A stretch of 64,000 bases of DNA from Croceibacterium_B sp963783195 (GTDB taxonomy: Bacteria; Pseudomonadota; Alphaproteobacteria; Sphingomonadales; Sphingomonadaceae), in the NCBI GenBank assembly GCA_963783195.1, contig CAWAMV010000004.1, positions 2,418,001 to 2,482,000 on the forward strand. The letters run 5' to 3'. Every line of letters begins with the position of its first letter. Within the stretch, counting starts at the first letter, position 1. The position numbers and the translations under genes are program-made. The notes below the pieces were generated by a model. That model was not told the DNA's origin, ran no database searches, and saw only the letters and a list, made by a program, of their open reading frames with translations. Shown here piece after piece: positions 15,429 to 26,633 of this stretch.

Positions 15429-17594
15429 ATGAACCGTGCCCGACTGATCATATTCAACGCCGCGCTCGGCCCGCTCGACTATCGCGTTCCTGACGGAATG
15501 GATGTCCGGCCCGGCAGCGTGGTGGTTGCCCCGCTCGGCCCGCGACAGATCGTCGGGATCGTCTGGGAAGCGGAACGGCTGCCCGCAAACGAGGTTCCGG
15601 ACAGCAAGCTGCGGCCGCTGGTCGGCGTGCTGCCGGTGCCGCCTTTGCGGGCCAGCTTGCGCCGCCTGATCGAATGGACCGCAGACTACTACTGCGCCTC
15701 GCTTGCCTCGGTCGCGCGGATGGTGGTGGCAAGCGGCGGCGCGCTGCGCGGACCCGCCACGACCATCGAATATCGCCTGACCGGCGGACTGCCCGAACGC
15801 ATGACGCCGCAGCGGCTTGCCGCCATCGAGGCGCTCGAGGGCGAGCAGGCGACGATCCGCGAGCTGGCCGGCATGGCCGGGGTCAGCGAAGGCGTGCTGC
15901 GGGGCCTGGTCAACCAGGGCGTGCTCGAACCCGTCGAGGTCGACTGCGACCGCCCCTACCCCCGCGCCAGCGGCGACTTCGCCGAACCCGAGCTCAGCGA
16001 CAGCCAGGCCGCGGCCGCGACGCGCTTCGTCGCCGCGGTAAACGACCGCGGCTTCGCGCCCTTCCTGCTCGACGGCGTGACCGGGTCGGGCAAGACCGAG
16101 GTCTATTGCGAGGCCATCGCCGCCGCGCTGGCGCAGGATCGGCAGGTCCTCGTCCTGCTGCCCGAGATCGCCCTGACCGAGGCGTTCCTGCGCCGTTTCG
16201 AGGACCGCTTCGGCGCCCCGCCGGTGGTCTGGCATTCCTCGCTCAAGTCGACCGAGCGGCGGCGCGCCTGGCGGGCCATCGCCAGCGGGGAAGCGCAGGT
16301 GGTGGTCGGCGCGCGTTCGGCGCTGTTCCTGCCTTACGCCAACCTCGGCCTGATCGTCGTCGACGAAGCACACGAGGTCAGCTTCAAGCAGGACGACGGC
16401 GTGCGTTACAACGCGCGCGACGTCGCCGTGATGCGGGCCCGGTTCGAGGAGATTCCCGTCGTCCTATCCAGCGCGACCCCGGCGCTCGAGAGCCTGCAGA
16501 TGGCGGCGGGCGGGATCTATGAGCGGATCGAGCTGGCCGATCGCTTCGGCGGCGCGCGCTTGCCGGATATCGCGACCATCGACCTGACGCAGGAAAAGCC
16601 GGCCCATGGCCGCTGGCTGGCGCCCAGGCTGATCGAGGAGATGAAGACGCGGCTGGAGCGCGGCGAACAGTCGCTGCTGTTTCTCAACCGCCGCGGCTAC
16701 GCCCCGCTCACACTGTGCCGCAACTGCGGCTTTCGCTTCCAGTGTCCCAATTGCAGCGCATGGCTGGTCGAGCACCGCCTCAGCCGCCGCCTGGCTTGCC
16801 ACCACTGCGGGCACGGAACCGTCCCGCCGGAAAACTGCCCGGAGTGCGGCGAGCCCGACTGCCTCGTCGCCTGCGGGCCAGGCGTGGAGCGCATCGCCGA
16901 CGAGGTCGCAGAGCTGCTTCCCGAGGCCCGGATCGCGGTGGCCACGTCGGACACGCTCAACTCGCCGGGCAAGGCCGCGGAGTTCGTCGCCCAGGTCGAG
17001 GGCGGCGCTGTCGACGTCATCGTCGGCACGCAATTGGTGACCAAGGGTTTCCATTTTCCCGACCTCACGCTGGTGGGCGTGGTCGATGCCGACCTCGGTC
17101 TTGAGGGGGGCGACTTGCGCGCGGCCGAGCACACCTACCAGCAGATTGCGCAGGTCGCCGGGCGCGCCGGCCGCGGCGCCAAGCCGGGCGAAGTGCTGAT
17201 CCAGACCCGCCACCCGACGGCGACGGTGATCGCCGCACTCGCGGCAGGGGATCGCGACGCGTTCTACGATGCCGAGACCGATGCGCGCCGCCACGCCGGA
17301 GCCCCGCCCTTCGGACGCTGGGCGGCGATCATCGTTTCGAGCGAGGACGAGGCCGAGGCGCGCGAGGCGGCCCATCGCATCGGCGCGACCAGGCCCAACC
17401 TCGACGACGTGATGATCCTGGGCCCGGCCCCGGCGCCGATGGCGCTGCTGCGCGGCCGCTACCGTTATCGCCTGCTGCTCAACGCCCGCCGCAGCGCGCA
17501 GGTGCAGGACGTTATACGCCAGTGGCTAGGCGCGCTCGATTTCCCCGGCGGCGTCCGCGTCGCGGTCGACATCGATCCGTACAGCTTCGTCTGA
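15429..17594 (+). CDS. priA: Primosomal protein N' (PriA helicase)
   Basis: PriA restarts stalled replication forks. The 721-residue protein has the N-terminal DNA-binding domain, Walker A GVTGSGKTE (near residue 216), a DEAH box (near residue 310), a zinc-binding insertion with CRNCG, CPNC, CHHCG and CPECG (about residues 430-480), and helicase motif VI in QVAGRAGRG. All functional motifs are complete. The ATG at 15429 fits the conserved start MNRARLIIFNAALG; the frame is open 27 codons upstream without homology. Its 3' end overlaps the convergent CPBP gene by 69 bases. Confidence 0.96.
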   Translation: MNRARLIIFNAALGPLDYRVPDGMDVRPGSVVVAPLGPRQIVGIVWEAERLPANEVPDSKLRPLVGVLPVPPLRASLRRLIEWTADYYCASLASVARMVVASGGALRGPATTIEYRLTGGLPERMTPQRLAAIEALEGEQATIRELAGMAGVSEGVLRGLVNQGVLEPVEVDCDRPYPRASGDFAEPELSDSQAAAATRFVAAVNDRGFAPFLLDGVTGSGKTEVYCEAIAAALAQDRQVLVLLPEIALTEAFLRRFEDRFGAPPVVWHSSLKSTERRRAWRAIASGEAQVVVGARSALFLPYANLGLIVVDEAHEVSFKQDDGVRYNARDVAVMRARFEEIPVVLSSATPALESLQMAAGGIYERIELADRFGGARLPDIATIDLTQEKPAHGRWLAPRLIEEMKTRLERGEQSLLFLNRRGYAPLTLCRNCGFRFQCPNCSAWLVEHRLSRRLACHHCGHGTVPPENCPECGEPDCLVACGPGVERIADEVAELLPEARIAVATSDTLNSPGKAAEFVAQVEGGAVDVIVGTQLVTKGFHFPDLTLVGVVDADLGLEGGDLRAAEHTYQQIAQVAGRAGRGAKPGEVLIQTRHPTATVIAALAAGDRDAFYDAETDARRHAGAPPFGRWAAIIVSSEDEAEAREAAHRIGATRPNLDDVMILGPAPAPMALLRGRYRYRLLLNARRSAQVQDVIRQWLGALDFPGGVRVAVDIDPYSFV

Positions 17595-18476
17595 CCGGCG
17601 CCGCCACGGCGGGGGCATGATTCGTCCCTTGCGCACGGCGGCGACCAGCAGGATCAGCCCCGCCGTCGTCGCCAGGATCATCGCCGGAAGCGAAGCCTCC
17701 AGGCCAAAGTCGCCGCCGGTCAGCAGGTCCGAACCCGGCCGGCGGGTGACGAGCCAGCCGATCGGCTGGCCGGTGCCGGAGACCGGAACGCTGAACACCC
17801 AGGCCTGGGTGAAATTCCACGCCGCGTGAATGCCGACAGCGAGCCACAGGCGGCGCGTGTACAGATAGGCCGCGCCGAGCAGAATGCCGGCCTCGAAAGT
17901 GATGGCGATTGCTCCGACGAGCGTAGCGTCGGGATTCATCAGGTGCGCCACTCCGAAGAACGCCGAGCTGACGGCCAGCCCCAGCCAGGTGCCGCCGAGG
18001 CGCTCGAACAGCCGCAGAATGAGGCCGCGGACAAGCGTTTCCTCGAAGACGCCGCTGATTATGGCGATCCCCAGCCACCCCCCGAACTGCGTTTCACTCA
18101 ACGACCGCGTGCCGTAGAACACGATACCGCCGAAGGCCCAGACGACGCCGGTCATCAGGGTGAACAGCAAGGCGCCGCCGAGCAGGCCGAGGCCCAGTTC
18201 CTTCGCCGCTCCGGCAAAGACGAATTCGTGATCGCTCTCACCTTCGACCCAGCGTCGCCATAATTTCCACGCGAAGATGATCACGACCGCATTGGCCAGC
18301 GCGATCGCCGCCAGCGCCAGGCCGGGCAGGCCGCTGCTGCCGATCACGCTCATCACCTGCGCCGGCGCGGCCAGGAACGAGAACACGACCATCCCGATCA
18401 GCAGCAGGACGAGCGGGAAGCGCAGGACGCGCAGGGCGAGGTTGGGCGTCTTGCCCGTTGCAACGGCGGAACTCAT
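17526..18476 (-). CDS. CPBP family intramembrane metalloprotease
   Basis: This 316-residue polytopic protein has about eight hydrophobic segments and the three CPBP/Abi motifs: EETLVRG (Glu145-Glu146), FFGVAHL (His178) and IHAAWNF (a further His). These residues form the intramembrane zinc site known from Rce1-type CAAX proteases. Bacterial members include bacteriocin self-immunity proteins and uncharacterised ones. The basic C-terminal tail overlaps the end of priA on the opposite strand by 69 bases. No peptide substrate gene is visible beside it. Confidence 0.85.
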   Translation of the reverse strand: MSSAVATGKTPNLALRVLRFPLVLLLIGMVVFSFLAAPAQVMSVIGSSGLPGLALAAIALANAVVIIFAWKLWRRWVEGESDHEFVFAGAAKELGLGLLGGALLFTLMTGVVWAFGGIVFYGTRSLSETQFGGWLGIAIISGVFEETLVRGLILRLFERLGGTWLGLAVSSAFFGVAHLMNPDATLVGAIAITFEAGILLGAAYLYTRRLWLAVGIHAAWNFTQAWVFSVPVSGTGQPIGWLVTRRPGSDLLTGGDFGLEASLPAMILATTAGLILLVAAVRKGRIMPPPWRRRSDEAVRIDVDRDADAAGEIERA

Positions 18477-18550
18477 GATCCAGCTCTAGGTCAGCCGGCC
18501 GGCGCGGTCGACAGCGCTTCGACCAACGGCCCACCTTGCCTGAGCAGCGC

Positions 18551-19315
18551 CTAGCCGGCGTACGGCGGAATCCCTCCCCGGAGCACGACCCCCGCCTGCT
18601 CACCCAGCCACCTCATCGCCGCGGCCCACGGCTGGTGGCCGTGGCTGATCCGGCCGACACCGAGCGCCGCCAGCGCGGCGCGGTCGCCGCACGGCGGGCT
18701 CCACAGGATGTTGACCGGCAGCGGCGAGCCTTCGCAGATCGCGGCGATGCAGCCGGCATCGGACAGGAACGGAACGAACAGCCCGCTCGCGCCTGCTTCG
18801 GCGTACCGAACAGCGCGATCAAGCGCTTCATTGACAAGTCTTTGCCCCTCCGCGGCCGCATCCTGCCCGCGAAAGACGTCGCACCGCGCGTTGACGAAGA
18901 TCCCGCTGGCGGCCGCCGCCGCGATGCGTCCGGCTGCCACCTCGGGCGGCAGCAGGGCGCGCTCTCCCGGCAGCCGATCCTCCATGTTGATGCCCGCCGC
19001 GCCCGCCTCCCGCGCCCGCGCGACCGCTCGCGCAACCTCGGCAGGAGTGTCGCCGTAGCCGGCTTCCATGTCGATCGACACAGGCACCTCAACCGCCCCC
19101 AGAATGCGTTCGAGGTTGGCCAGCACGAGGTCCAGCGGCAAGGTTTCGCCGTCTCTGAACCCGTTCGCTTCGGCCACGCCATAGCTGCCGGTGGCGATCG
19201 CCTGCGCGCCTGCCTCAGCGACCGCCCTGGCCGATCCGGCGTCCCAGATATTGAACAAGACCAGTGGGTTGCCCGGCACGTGCAGGGCGCGGAAGATTCC
19301 GACGGGATCGGTCAT
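18551..19315 (-). CDS. Isocitrate lyase/PEP mutase superfamily protein
   Basis: The 254-residue protein is a TIM-barrel of the PEP mutase/isocitrate lyase superfamily. It shows FNIWDAGSARAV, TGSYGVAEANG, SIDMEAGYGD (metal-binding acidic residues) and GINMEDR. It lacks the KKCGH catalytic motif of true isocitrate lyase, so it is a mutase/lyase-type member such as carboxyvinyl-phosphonate or oxaloacetate-related enzymes. Substrate is unknown. Its ATG overlaps the ada stop (ATGA), giving a two-gene operon with a DNA repair enzyme. Confidence 0.85.
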   Translation of the reverse strand: MTDPVGIFRALHVPGNPLVLFNIWDAGSARAVAEAGAQAIATGSYGVAEANGFRDGETLPLDLVLANLERILGAVEVPVSIDMEAGYGDTPAEVARAVARAREAGAAGINMEDRLPGERALLPPEVAAGRIAAAAASGIFVNARCDVFRGQDAAAEGQRLVNEALDRAVRYAEAGASGLFVPFLSDAGCIAAICEGSPLPVNILWSPPCGDRAALAALGVGRISHGHQPWAAAMRWLGEQAGVVLRGGIPPYAG

Positions 19316-20334
19316 TTGCTCTCCTCGCGACGCAGCAGTTCGCGCTTGATGTCGAGGCCGTAGGCATACCCGCCGAGCGAGCCGTCGCCAGCGATGACAC
19401 GATGGCAGGGGATGAGGACGGCGATGTTGTTCGCCCCGTTCGCTCCGCCGACAGCGCGGCTCGCCCGGGGGTTGCCGATCCGCGCTGCCAGCTCGCCGTA
19501 GCTCAGCGTCTCGCCCGCCGGGATGCGCACGAGTGCTTGCCAGACGCGCTGCTGGAAGGCGGTTCCCTTGACGTCGAGCGGAATGGCCGCGCTTCCGCCC
19601 GGCTCCTCCACCGCGGCAACGACTTGCGCGAAGAGGTCCCGGAACGCGTCGCCGCCCTCGGAAAGTTCAGCCTTGGGAAACCTGCGCGCCAGGTCCTCCA
19701 CGCCCTCGTTGAACGACAGGCAGCACACCCCGCGCTCGGTCGCCGCGACGAGCATTGGGCCGAGCGTCGTCGGCACCACATCGTAGTGAATCGTGCGTCC
19801 TTTGCCACCGTCGCGCCAATCACTCGCGCTCATGCCCAGCTTGCCCTTCATCTCGTCGTAGAACCGGCTCGGAGCCTCGTATCCGGCCTCGTAGATCGCA
19901 TCTGTCACCCGCCCGCCGCCGCTCAACGCAGCGCGCGCCCGCTCCTCGCGCAGCGCACGGGCATACGCCGCGGGCGAGAGGCCGGTCGCGCGCGAGAACA
20001 CGCGCTGGAAATGGCCCGGCGAATAGCCGACCGCCTCTGCCAGTTGGGACAGCTGCGGCTGCCCTTCGGACGCCTTGATCTCGTCGATCGCGGCCAGCAC
20101 GGCCGCCTCGTCGCGTGCCACTTCGTCGGGCCGGCAGCGCTTGCAGGCTCTGAGCCCGGCGGCGCGCGCCTCCGCCCCGGTGGCGAAAAATCGGACGTTG
20201 CGGCGCGAGGGATGCCGCGCCGCGCACGAGGGGCGGCAGTAAATTCCCGTCGACAGCACGCCGGTGACGAACCGCCCGTCGAACCTTCGGTCGCGGTCCA
20301 GCACAGCCGCCCAGGCCTTTTCCGAATCGATCAT
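19312..20334 (-). CDS. ada: Ada: bifunctional methylphosphotriester/O6-methylguanine-DNA methyltransferase and AraC-type activator
   Basis: Ada repairs alkylated DNA by irreversible methyl transfer and, once methylated, activates the adaptive response. This 340-residue protein has all three parts: the N-terminal zinc domain with Cys33, Cys37, Cys64 and Cys67 (GIYCRPSC and CKRC); an AraC helix-turn-helix (about residues 80-170); and the C-terminal O6-alkylguanine transferase with IPCHRV (acceptor Cys310). I choose the ATG at 20334 because AGGAG lies six bases upstream. It heads an operon with the PEP mutase-like gene. Confidence 0.95.
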   Translation of the reverse strand: MIDSEKAWAAVLDRDRRFDGRFVTGVLSTGIYCRPSCAARHPSRRNVRFFATGAEARAAGLRACKRCRPDEVARDEAAVLAAIDEIKASEGQPQLSQLAEAVGYSPGHFQRVFSRATGLSPAAYARALREERARAALSGGGRVTDAIYEAGYEAPSRFYDEMKGKLGMSASDWRDGGKGRTIHYDVVPTTLGPMLVAATERGVCCLSFNEGVEDLARRFPKAELSEGGDAFRDLFAQVVAAVEEPGGSAAIPLDVKGTAFQQRVWQALVRIPAGETLSYGELAARIGNPRASRAVGGANGANNIAVLIPCHRVIAGDGSLGGYAYGLDIKRELLRREESK

Positions 20335-20435
20335 CACCAGCTCCTGTAACCACATTGCAGCGGACCTAGCGAGAGACGACCCGCCATGCGTCCCGCCGCT
20401 TGCGTTCAAAGCCCGCGCTGCCCTAGGTGCGGCCC

Positions 20436-21992
20436 ATGCGCCGCCTTGCAGCCGCCCTCCTCGCCCTGTTTGCCCTTCTCCTGCCGATCAATGCGGGGGC
20501 CGATCCGGCCGACATCGACGCCGCCGCGCGCGGAGTGGTGCGGGTCATAATCGTTCAGGTGAACGGTTCTTCGCTCACGCCGCTCAGCCACGGCACGGGC
20601 TTCGCCGTCTCGCCCGAACGGATCGTGACCAACGCCCACGTGATCGAGGAAGCGCGCGAGGATCCGGATCTGGCCATCGGCATCGTCCCGTCGGAAGGCG
20701 ACGAGGCCGTCTATGCGCGCATCGTGGCCGTCAGCGACCGCAACGACCTGGCCCTGCTGGCGACGACCAAGCCGATGCGGCTGCCGCCGCTCACGATTGC
20801 GGGAAACCCGCCAGAGGACAGCGGCGCCGTCGTCTCTGTCGGCTACCCGATGAACGTGGACCGCGCCCAGGGCCTGCGCGCCGGTGACATCTTCAAGGCC
20901 CAGCCGCCGGTCAAGGCGAACGGCTCGCTCGCCGGGCGTCGGCCCAGCCGCGACTTCGACACCCTGCTCCACACCGCACCGATCGCCCGCGGCAACTCTG
21001 GCGGTCCGCTGCTCGATCCGTGTGGGCGGGTCGTCGGCGTCAACAGCTTCGGCGCCGAGAGCGGCGGGGCGGACGCGGAATTCTACTTCGCCATCTCGAC
21101 CCGCGAACTGCTGCCGTTCCTGCGCGCCAATGGGGTCAGCCCGGCCATCAACGCCATGCCCTGCCGCAGCTTCGCAGACCTGGATGCGGCGGAGCGCGCC
21201 AAGGCCGAACAGGAGGCACGCCAGGCGCAGGCAAGCGCGGCCGCAGAAGAAGCGGCCATGGCGCGCCGCCGCGAGGAAGCACAACGCGAGATCGACTTCG
21301 CCATCCAGGACGAACGCGACAATGGCATGGCGCTTTCCTTCGTCCTGCTGCTCGTCGCCTTCGGAGCCGGCTCGTTCGCTTGGCTGAAATTCGAGGACGA
21401 CGAGTCAAAGCTCATGAAGATCGCCGCCGGAGTCGCCCTGGCTGCGCTGGTCGGCGCGCTCGTTGCCTGGCTGCTTCGCCCTCCCTATTCGCAATCGGAG
21501 GGCCGCTTGCAGGACCTTCTGCGCGAAGAGATGGCGGCCGGCGATACCGGCGCACTACCCAGGCAGACTGTGGAAACGGGCAAGCTGGCCTGCACGCTGC
21601 AGCCCGCGCGCAGCCGTATCACGGGGGAAGCCGACCAGTCGCTGCCCCTCGAATTCAGTGCCGGTGGCTGCGTCAACGGCCGCACCCAGTACGGGAGCGA
21701 CGGCGGCGCCTGGAGCCGCGTCTTCGTGCCCAACACCGACGCCGCCGTTTCGGTCAACCGCTTCGATCCGGCAACCGGCCAGTACCGCGTCGAACGCTAC
21801 CTGCTGGGACGGGGCGACATGGACGCGGCCCGCGAGGCCCGCGGCGAATACCAGGCCCCGGCCTGCGGCGCGAGCGACGATGCGATCCGCGAGTTTGGCA
21901 GCAAGCAGGGCGCGGTTCTCTCGCTCCTGCCGCAGCGGCCGAACGAGCGGCTGGTCTACGCCTGCAGCCCGGTTGAAAACCCACAGCCCTGA
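20436..21992 (+). CDS. Trypsin-like (S1C) serine protease with C-terminal membrane segments
   Basis: The 518-residue protein has a signal peptide (residues 1-22) and a DegP-like protease domain with His68 (TNAHV), Asp104 (RNDLALL) and Ser188 (GNSGGP). A charged, coiled-coil-like stretch (about 249-285) and two hydrophobic segments (about 299-317 and 330-347) follow, then a C-terminal domain of unknown type with several cysteines. PDZ domains are absent. The chain would be anchored with its protease in the periplasm. A GTG nine bases upstream is an alternative start. The gene precedes atpH by about 135 bases but is probably a separate unit. Confidence 0.85.
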   Translation: MRRLAAALLALFALLLPINAGADPADIDAAARGVVRVIIVQVNGSSLTPLSHGTGFAVSPERIVTNAHVIEEAREDPDLAIGIVPSEGDEAVYARIVAVSDRNDLALLATTKPMRLPPLTIAGNPPEDSGAVVSVGYPMNVDRAQGLRAGDIFKAQPPVKANGSLAGRRPSRDFDTLLHTAPIARGNSGGPLLDPCGRVVGVNSFGAESGGADAEFYFAISTRELLPFLRANGVSPAINAMPCRSFADLDAAERAKAEQEARQAQASAAAEEAAMARRREEAQREIDFAIQDERDNGMALSFVLLLVAFGAGSFAWLKFEDDESKLMKIAAGVALAALVGALVAWLLRPPYSQSEGRLQDLLREEMAAGDTGALPRQTVETGKLACTLQPARSRITGEADQSLPLEFSAGGCVNGRTQYGSDGGAWSRVFVPNTDAAVSVNRFDPATGQYRVERYLLGRGDMDAAREARGEYQAPACGASDDAIREFGSKQGAVLSLLPQRPNERLVYACSPVENPQP

Positions 21993-22127
21993 CCCCGCGC
22001 CGGACTCGGGTTGCATCGCAGCATGTCGGGTGATAGGGGCGCGCCAGCCTTGCCGGGGCCGCTGCTGCGCGCCCAATTCACGGCGGGTGAAAAACCTGTT
22101 CGTTCCGACCCAAGAGGATCCCTTCGC

Positions 22128-22682
22128 GTGGAGCTTTCCGCCGGTATTAAGGCCAGCCTGGCAGGGCGTTATGCCTCGGCCCTGTTCGACCTCGCTTCCG
22201 AGGCCGGCACTGTCAGTGCCGTCGAATCGGACCTCGACAAGCTCGAAGCCGCGCTGCACGAATTGGGCGAGCTGCGGGCCTTGATCAAGAATCCCGAGAT
22301 CAGCCGCAACCAGATCGGCAAGGTGATGTCCGGCCTCTCCGCCGCTCTCGGTATCAGCGACCTGACGAAGAATTTCCTCGGCGTGCTGGCGGAGAATCGC
22401 CGCGTCGCCGAACTACCCGCGATGATCCGCGCGTTCCACACCATCGCCGCCGCCCAGCGTGGCGAGGTGACGGCTGAAGTCGCCAGCGCCCATGCGTTGA
22501 CCGATGAGCAGATCAGCACGCTGGAAGGCAAGTTGCGTGCCCGCGAGGGCCGCACCGTAAAGCTCAAGACCCGCGTCGACCCCGACCTGCTCGGCGGGCT
22601 GGTCGTCACCGTGGGTTCGAAGCGGATCGACGGTTCGATCCGCACTCGCCTCAACTCAATTGCACAGGCCATGAAGGCCTAA
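22128..22682 (+). CDS. atpH: F0F1 ATP synthase subunit delta
   Basis: The delta subunit joins the F1 alpha/beta head to the peripheral stalk. The 184-residue protein has the N-terminal helical bundle (SLAGRYASALFDLA) and the C-terminal family segment LGGLVVTVGSKRIDGSIRTRL. A GTG at 22128 preceded by AGAGGA gives the usual length; a longer in-frame extension to 22011 has no homologous look. It starts the atpHAGDC group. The F0 genes are not present here, as is normal for alphaproteobacteria. Confidence 0.93.
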   Translation: MELSAGIKASLAGRYASALFDLASEAGTVSAVESDLDKLEAALHELGELRALIKNPEISRNQIGKVMSGLSAALGISDLTKNFLGVLAENRRVAELPAMIRAFHTIAAAQRGEVTAEVASAHALTDEQISTLEGKLRAREGRTVKLKTRVDPDLLGGLVVTVGSKRIDGSIRTRLNSIAQAMKA

Positions 22683-22718
22683 GGGCGCCCGCGCCCGTCT
22701 TCTGAAGGTAGCTCAGTC

Positions 22719-24248
<1,530 letters not shown>

Positions 24249-24276
24249 GCCCGACGAGAAGAACTAGGGAGCCGAA

Positions 24277-25149
24277 ATGGCCTCGCTGAAAGAACTCAAG
24301 GGTCGGATCAACTCGGTCAAGTCGACCCAGAAGATCACCAAGGCCAAGCAGATGGTCGCGGCTGCGAAGCTGCGCAAGGCGCAGGCTGCGGCCGAGGCCG
24401 CGCGCCCCTATGCCGAGCGGCTGGGCCAGGTCATGGCATCGCTCGCGAGCAAGGTCGCGGGCCGCGAGGGTGCACCCAGGCTGTTCAGCGGCACCGGCAA
24501 GGACCAGCGCCACCTGCTGGTCGTCGCCAACAGCGACAAGGGCCTCGCCGGTGCGTTCAACTCGAACATCGTGCGCGCCGCGCTGGCCAAGGCGTCGGAG
24601 CTGCGGGCGCAGGGCAAAGACGTCGATTTCTACCTGATCGGCCGCAAGGGCCGCGCGCCGATCCGGCGCCAGCACCCGAACAACATCGCCAAGATGTTCG
24701 ACACGACCGACGCGCGTGATCCGGGCTACGGACAGGCTGAAACCATCGTCGCCGAACTGATGGAGATGTACGACGCCGGCAAGTTCGACGTCGCGCACCT
24801 GTTCTTCTCCAGGTTCAAGTCGGCGCTGACGCAGGAGCCCACCCGGCTGCAGATCATCCCCGTCCCCGCGCCCGAGAACGCACCGGCCAGCCAGGCTTCC
24901 GTCGAGTATGAACCCGACGAGGAGGAAATCCTCGCCGAGCTGTTGCCGCGCTACCTGAAGACCCAGGTCTTCGGCGCGCTGCTGGAAAACCAGGCGTCGG
25001 AACAGGGCGCATCGATGACAGCGATGGACAACGCCACGCGCAACGCCGGCGACCTGATCAACAAGCTGACCATCCAATACAACCGCAGCCGCCAGGCCGC
25101 GATCACCACCGAACTCATCGAAATCATCGCCGGCGCCGAAGCGCTCTAA
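24277..25149 (+). CDS. atpG: F0F1 ATP synthase subunit gamma
   Basis: Gamma is the rotating central shaft. This 290-residue protein starts MASLKELKGRINSVKSTQKIT, the conserved N-terminal coiled-coil helix, and ends with ITTELIEIIAGAEAL, the conserved C-terminal helix with E-I-x-x-G-A-x-A. It sits between atpA and atpD with short gaps. Nothing is missing. Confidence 0.98.
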   Translation: MASLKELKGRINSVKSTQKITKAKQMVAAAKLRKAQAAAEAARPYAERLGQVMASLASKVAGREGAPRLFSGTGKDQRHLLVVANSDKGLAGAFNSNIVRAALAKASELRAQGKDVDFYLIGRKGRAPIRRQHPNNIAKMFDTTDARDPGYGQAETIVAELMEMYDAGKFDVAHLFFSRFKSALTQEPTRLQIIPVPAPENAPASQASVEYEPDEEEILAELLPRYLKTQVFGALLENQASEQGASMTAMDNATRNAGDLINKLTIQYNRSRQAAITTELIEIIAGAEAL

Positions 25150-25171
25150 GATCGAAGTCAAGGAACACGAA

Positions 25172-26629
25172 ATGGCCACCGCCCCCGTTCTGAACCAGAC
25201 CACCAACGGCACAATCGCGCAGGTGATCGGCGCCGTCGTCGACGTCGCCTTCGAAGGCGATCTGCCGGCGATTCTCACCGCGCTGGAAACCGACAACAAC
25301 GGCAACCGGCTCGTGCTCGAAGTCGCCCAGCACCTCGGCGAGAATACCGTCCGTACGATTGCGATGGATGCGACCGAGGGCCTGACCCGCGGGCAGCAAG
25401 TCGTGAACACCGGCCGGCAGATCTCCGTGCCGGTCGGGCCGATGACGTTGGGGCGCATCGTCAACGTGATCGGCGAGCCGATCGACGAGCGCGGACCGGT
25501 CAATGCGGAAAAGACCGCCCCGATCCACGCTCAGGCCCCGGCCTTCGTCGACCAGTCGACCGAGAGCGCGATCCTCGTCACCGGCATCAAGGTCATCGAC
25601 TTGCTCGCGCCGTACGCGCGCGGCGGCAAGATCGGCCTGTTCGGCGGCGCCGGCGTCGGCAAGACGGTGCTGATCCAGGAGCTGATCAACAATATCGCCA
25701 AGGGCCACGGCGGCGTTTCGGTCTTCGCGGGCGTCGGTGAGCGCACCCGCGAGGGCAACGACCTCTACCACGAATTCCTCGACGCCGGGGTCATCGCCAA
25801 GGACGCCGACGGCAACCCGACTCCGGAAGGCTCCAAGGTCGCGCTGGTGTTCGGCCAGATGAACGAGCCGCCGGGCGCCCGCGCCCGCGTCGCGCTCTCT
25901 GGACTGACGATGGCCGAATACTTCCGCGACGAGGAAGGCCAGGACGTGCTGTTCTTCGTCGACAACATCTTCCGTTTCACGCAGGCGGGCTCGGAAGTGT
26001 CGGCCCTGCTGGGCCGTATTCCCTCGGCCGTGGGCTACCAGCCGACCCTGTCGACCGACATGGGTGCGCTGCAGGAACGCATCACCTCGACCACCAAGGG
26101 CTCGATCACCTCGGTGCAGGCGATCTACGTCCCCGCAGACGATCTTACCGACCCTGCTCCGGCCACCTCGTTCGCCCACCTGGACGCCACCACCACACTG
26201 AACCGCGCCATCTCCGAACTCGGCATCTACCCGGCGGTGGACCCGCTCGACTCGACCAGCCGCGTGCTTGAACCGCGCGTCGTGGGCGAGGAGCACTACC
26301 AAACCGCTCGCCGCGTCCAGGAAGTGCTGCAGAAGTACAAGTCGCTGCAGGACATCATCGCCATTCTCGGCATGGACGAGCTGTCGGAAGAGGATAAGCT
26401 GACCGTCGCCCGCGCGCGCAAGATCCAGCGCTTCCTCAGCCAGCCGTTCCACGTGGCCGAAGTCTTCACCGGCATCCCGGGCAAGTTCGTGCAGATCGAG
26501 GACACCGTGAAGTCGTTCAAGGCCGTCGTCGACGGCGAGTACGACCACCTGCCCGAATCCGCGTTCTACATGGTCGGCGGCATCGACGAGGCGGTCGAAA
26601 AGGCCAAGAAGCTGGCCGAGGACGCCTGA
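25172..26629 (+). CDS. atpD: F0F1 ATP synthase subunit beta
   Basis: The catalytic subunit, 485 residues, has the P-loop GGAGVGKT (158-165), the catalytic-site region GERTREGNDLYHE and the DELSEED loop that contacts gamma. The N-terminus has a short extra leader (about residues 1-10) before the barrel. It is followed by atpC after 4 bases. Confidence 0.98.
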   Translation: MATAPVLNQTTNGTIAQVIGAVVDVAFEGDLPAILTALETDNNGNRLVLEVAQHLGENTVRTIAMDATEGLTRGQQVVNTGRQISVPVGPMTLGRIVNVIGEPIDERGPVNAEKTAPIHAQAPAFVDQSTESAILVTGIKVIDLLAPYARGGKIGLFGGAGVGKTVLIQELINNIAKGHGGVSVFAGVGERTREGNDLYHEFLDAGVIAKDADGNPTPEGSKVALVFGQMNEPPGARARVALSGLTMAEYFRDEEGQDVLFFVDNIFRFTQAGSEVSALLGRIPSAVGYQPTLSTDMGALQERITSTTKGSITSVQAIYVPADDLTDPAPATSFAHLDATTTLNRAISELGIYPAVDPLDSTSRVLEPRVVGEEHYQTARRVQEVLQKYKSLQDIIAILGMDELSEEDKLTVARARKIQRFLSQPFHVAEVFTGIPGKFVQIEDTVKSFKAVVDGEYDHLPESAFYMVGGIDEAVEKAKKLAEDA

Positions 26630-26633
26630 GGTC

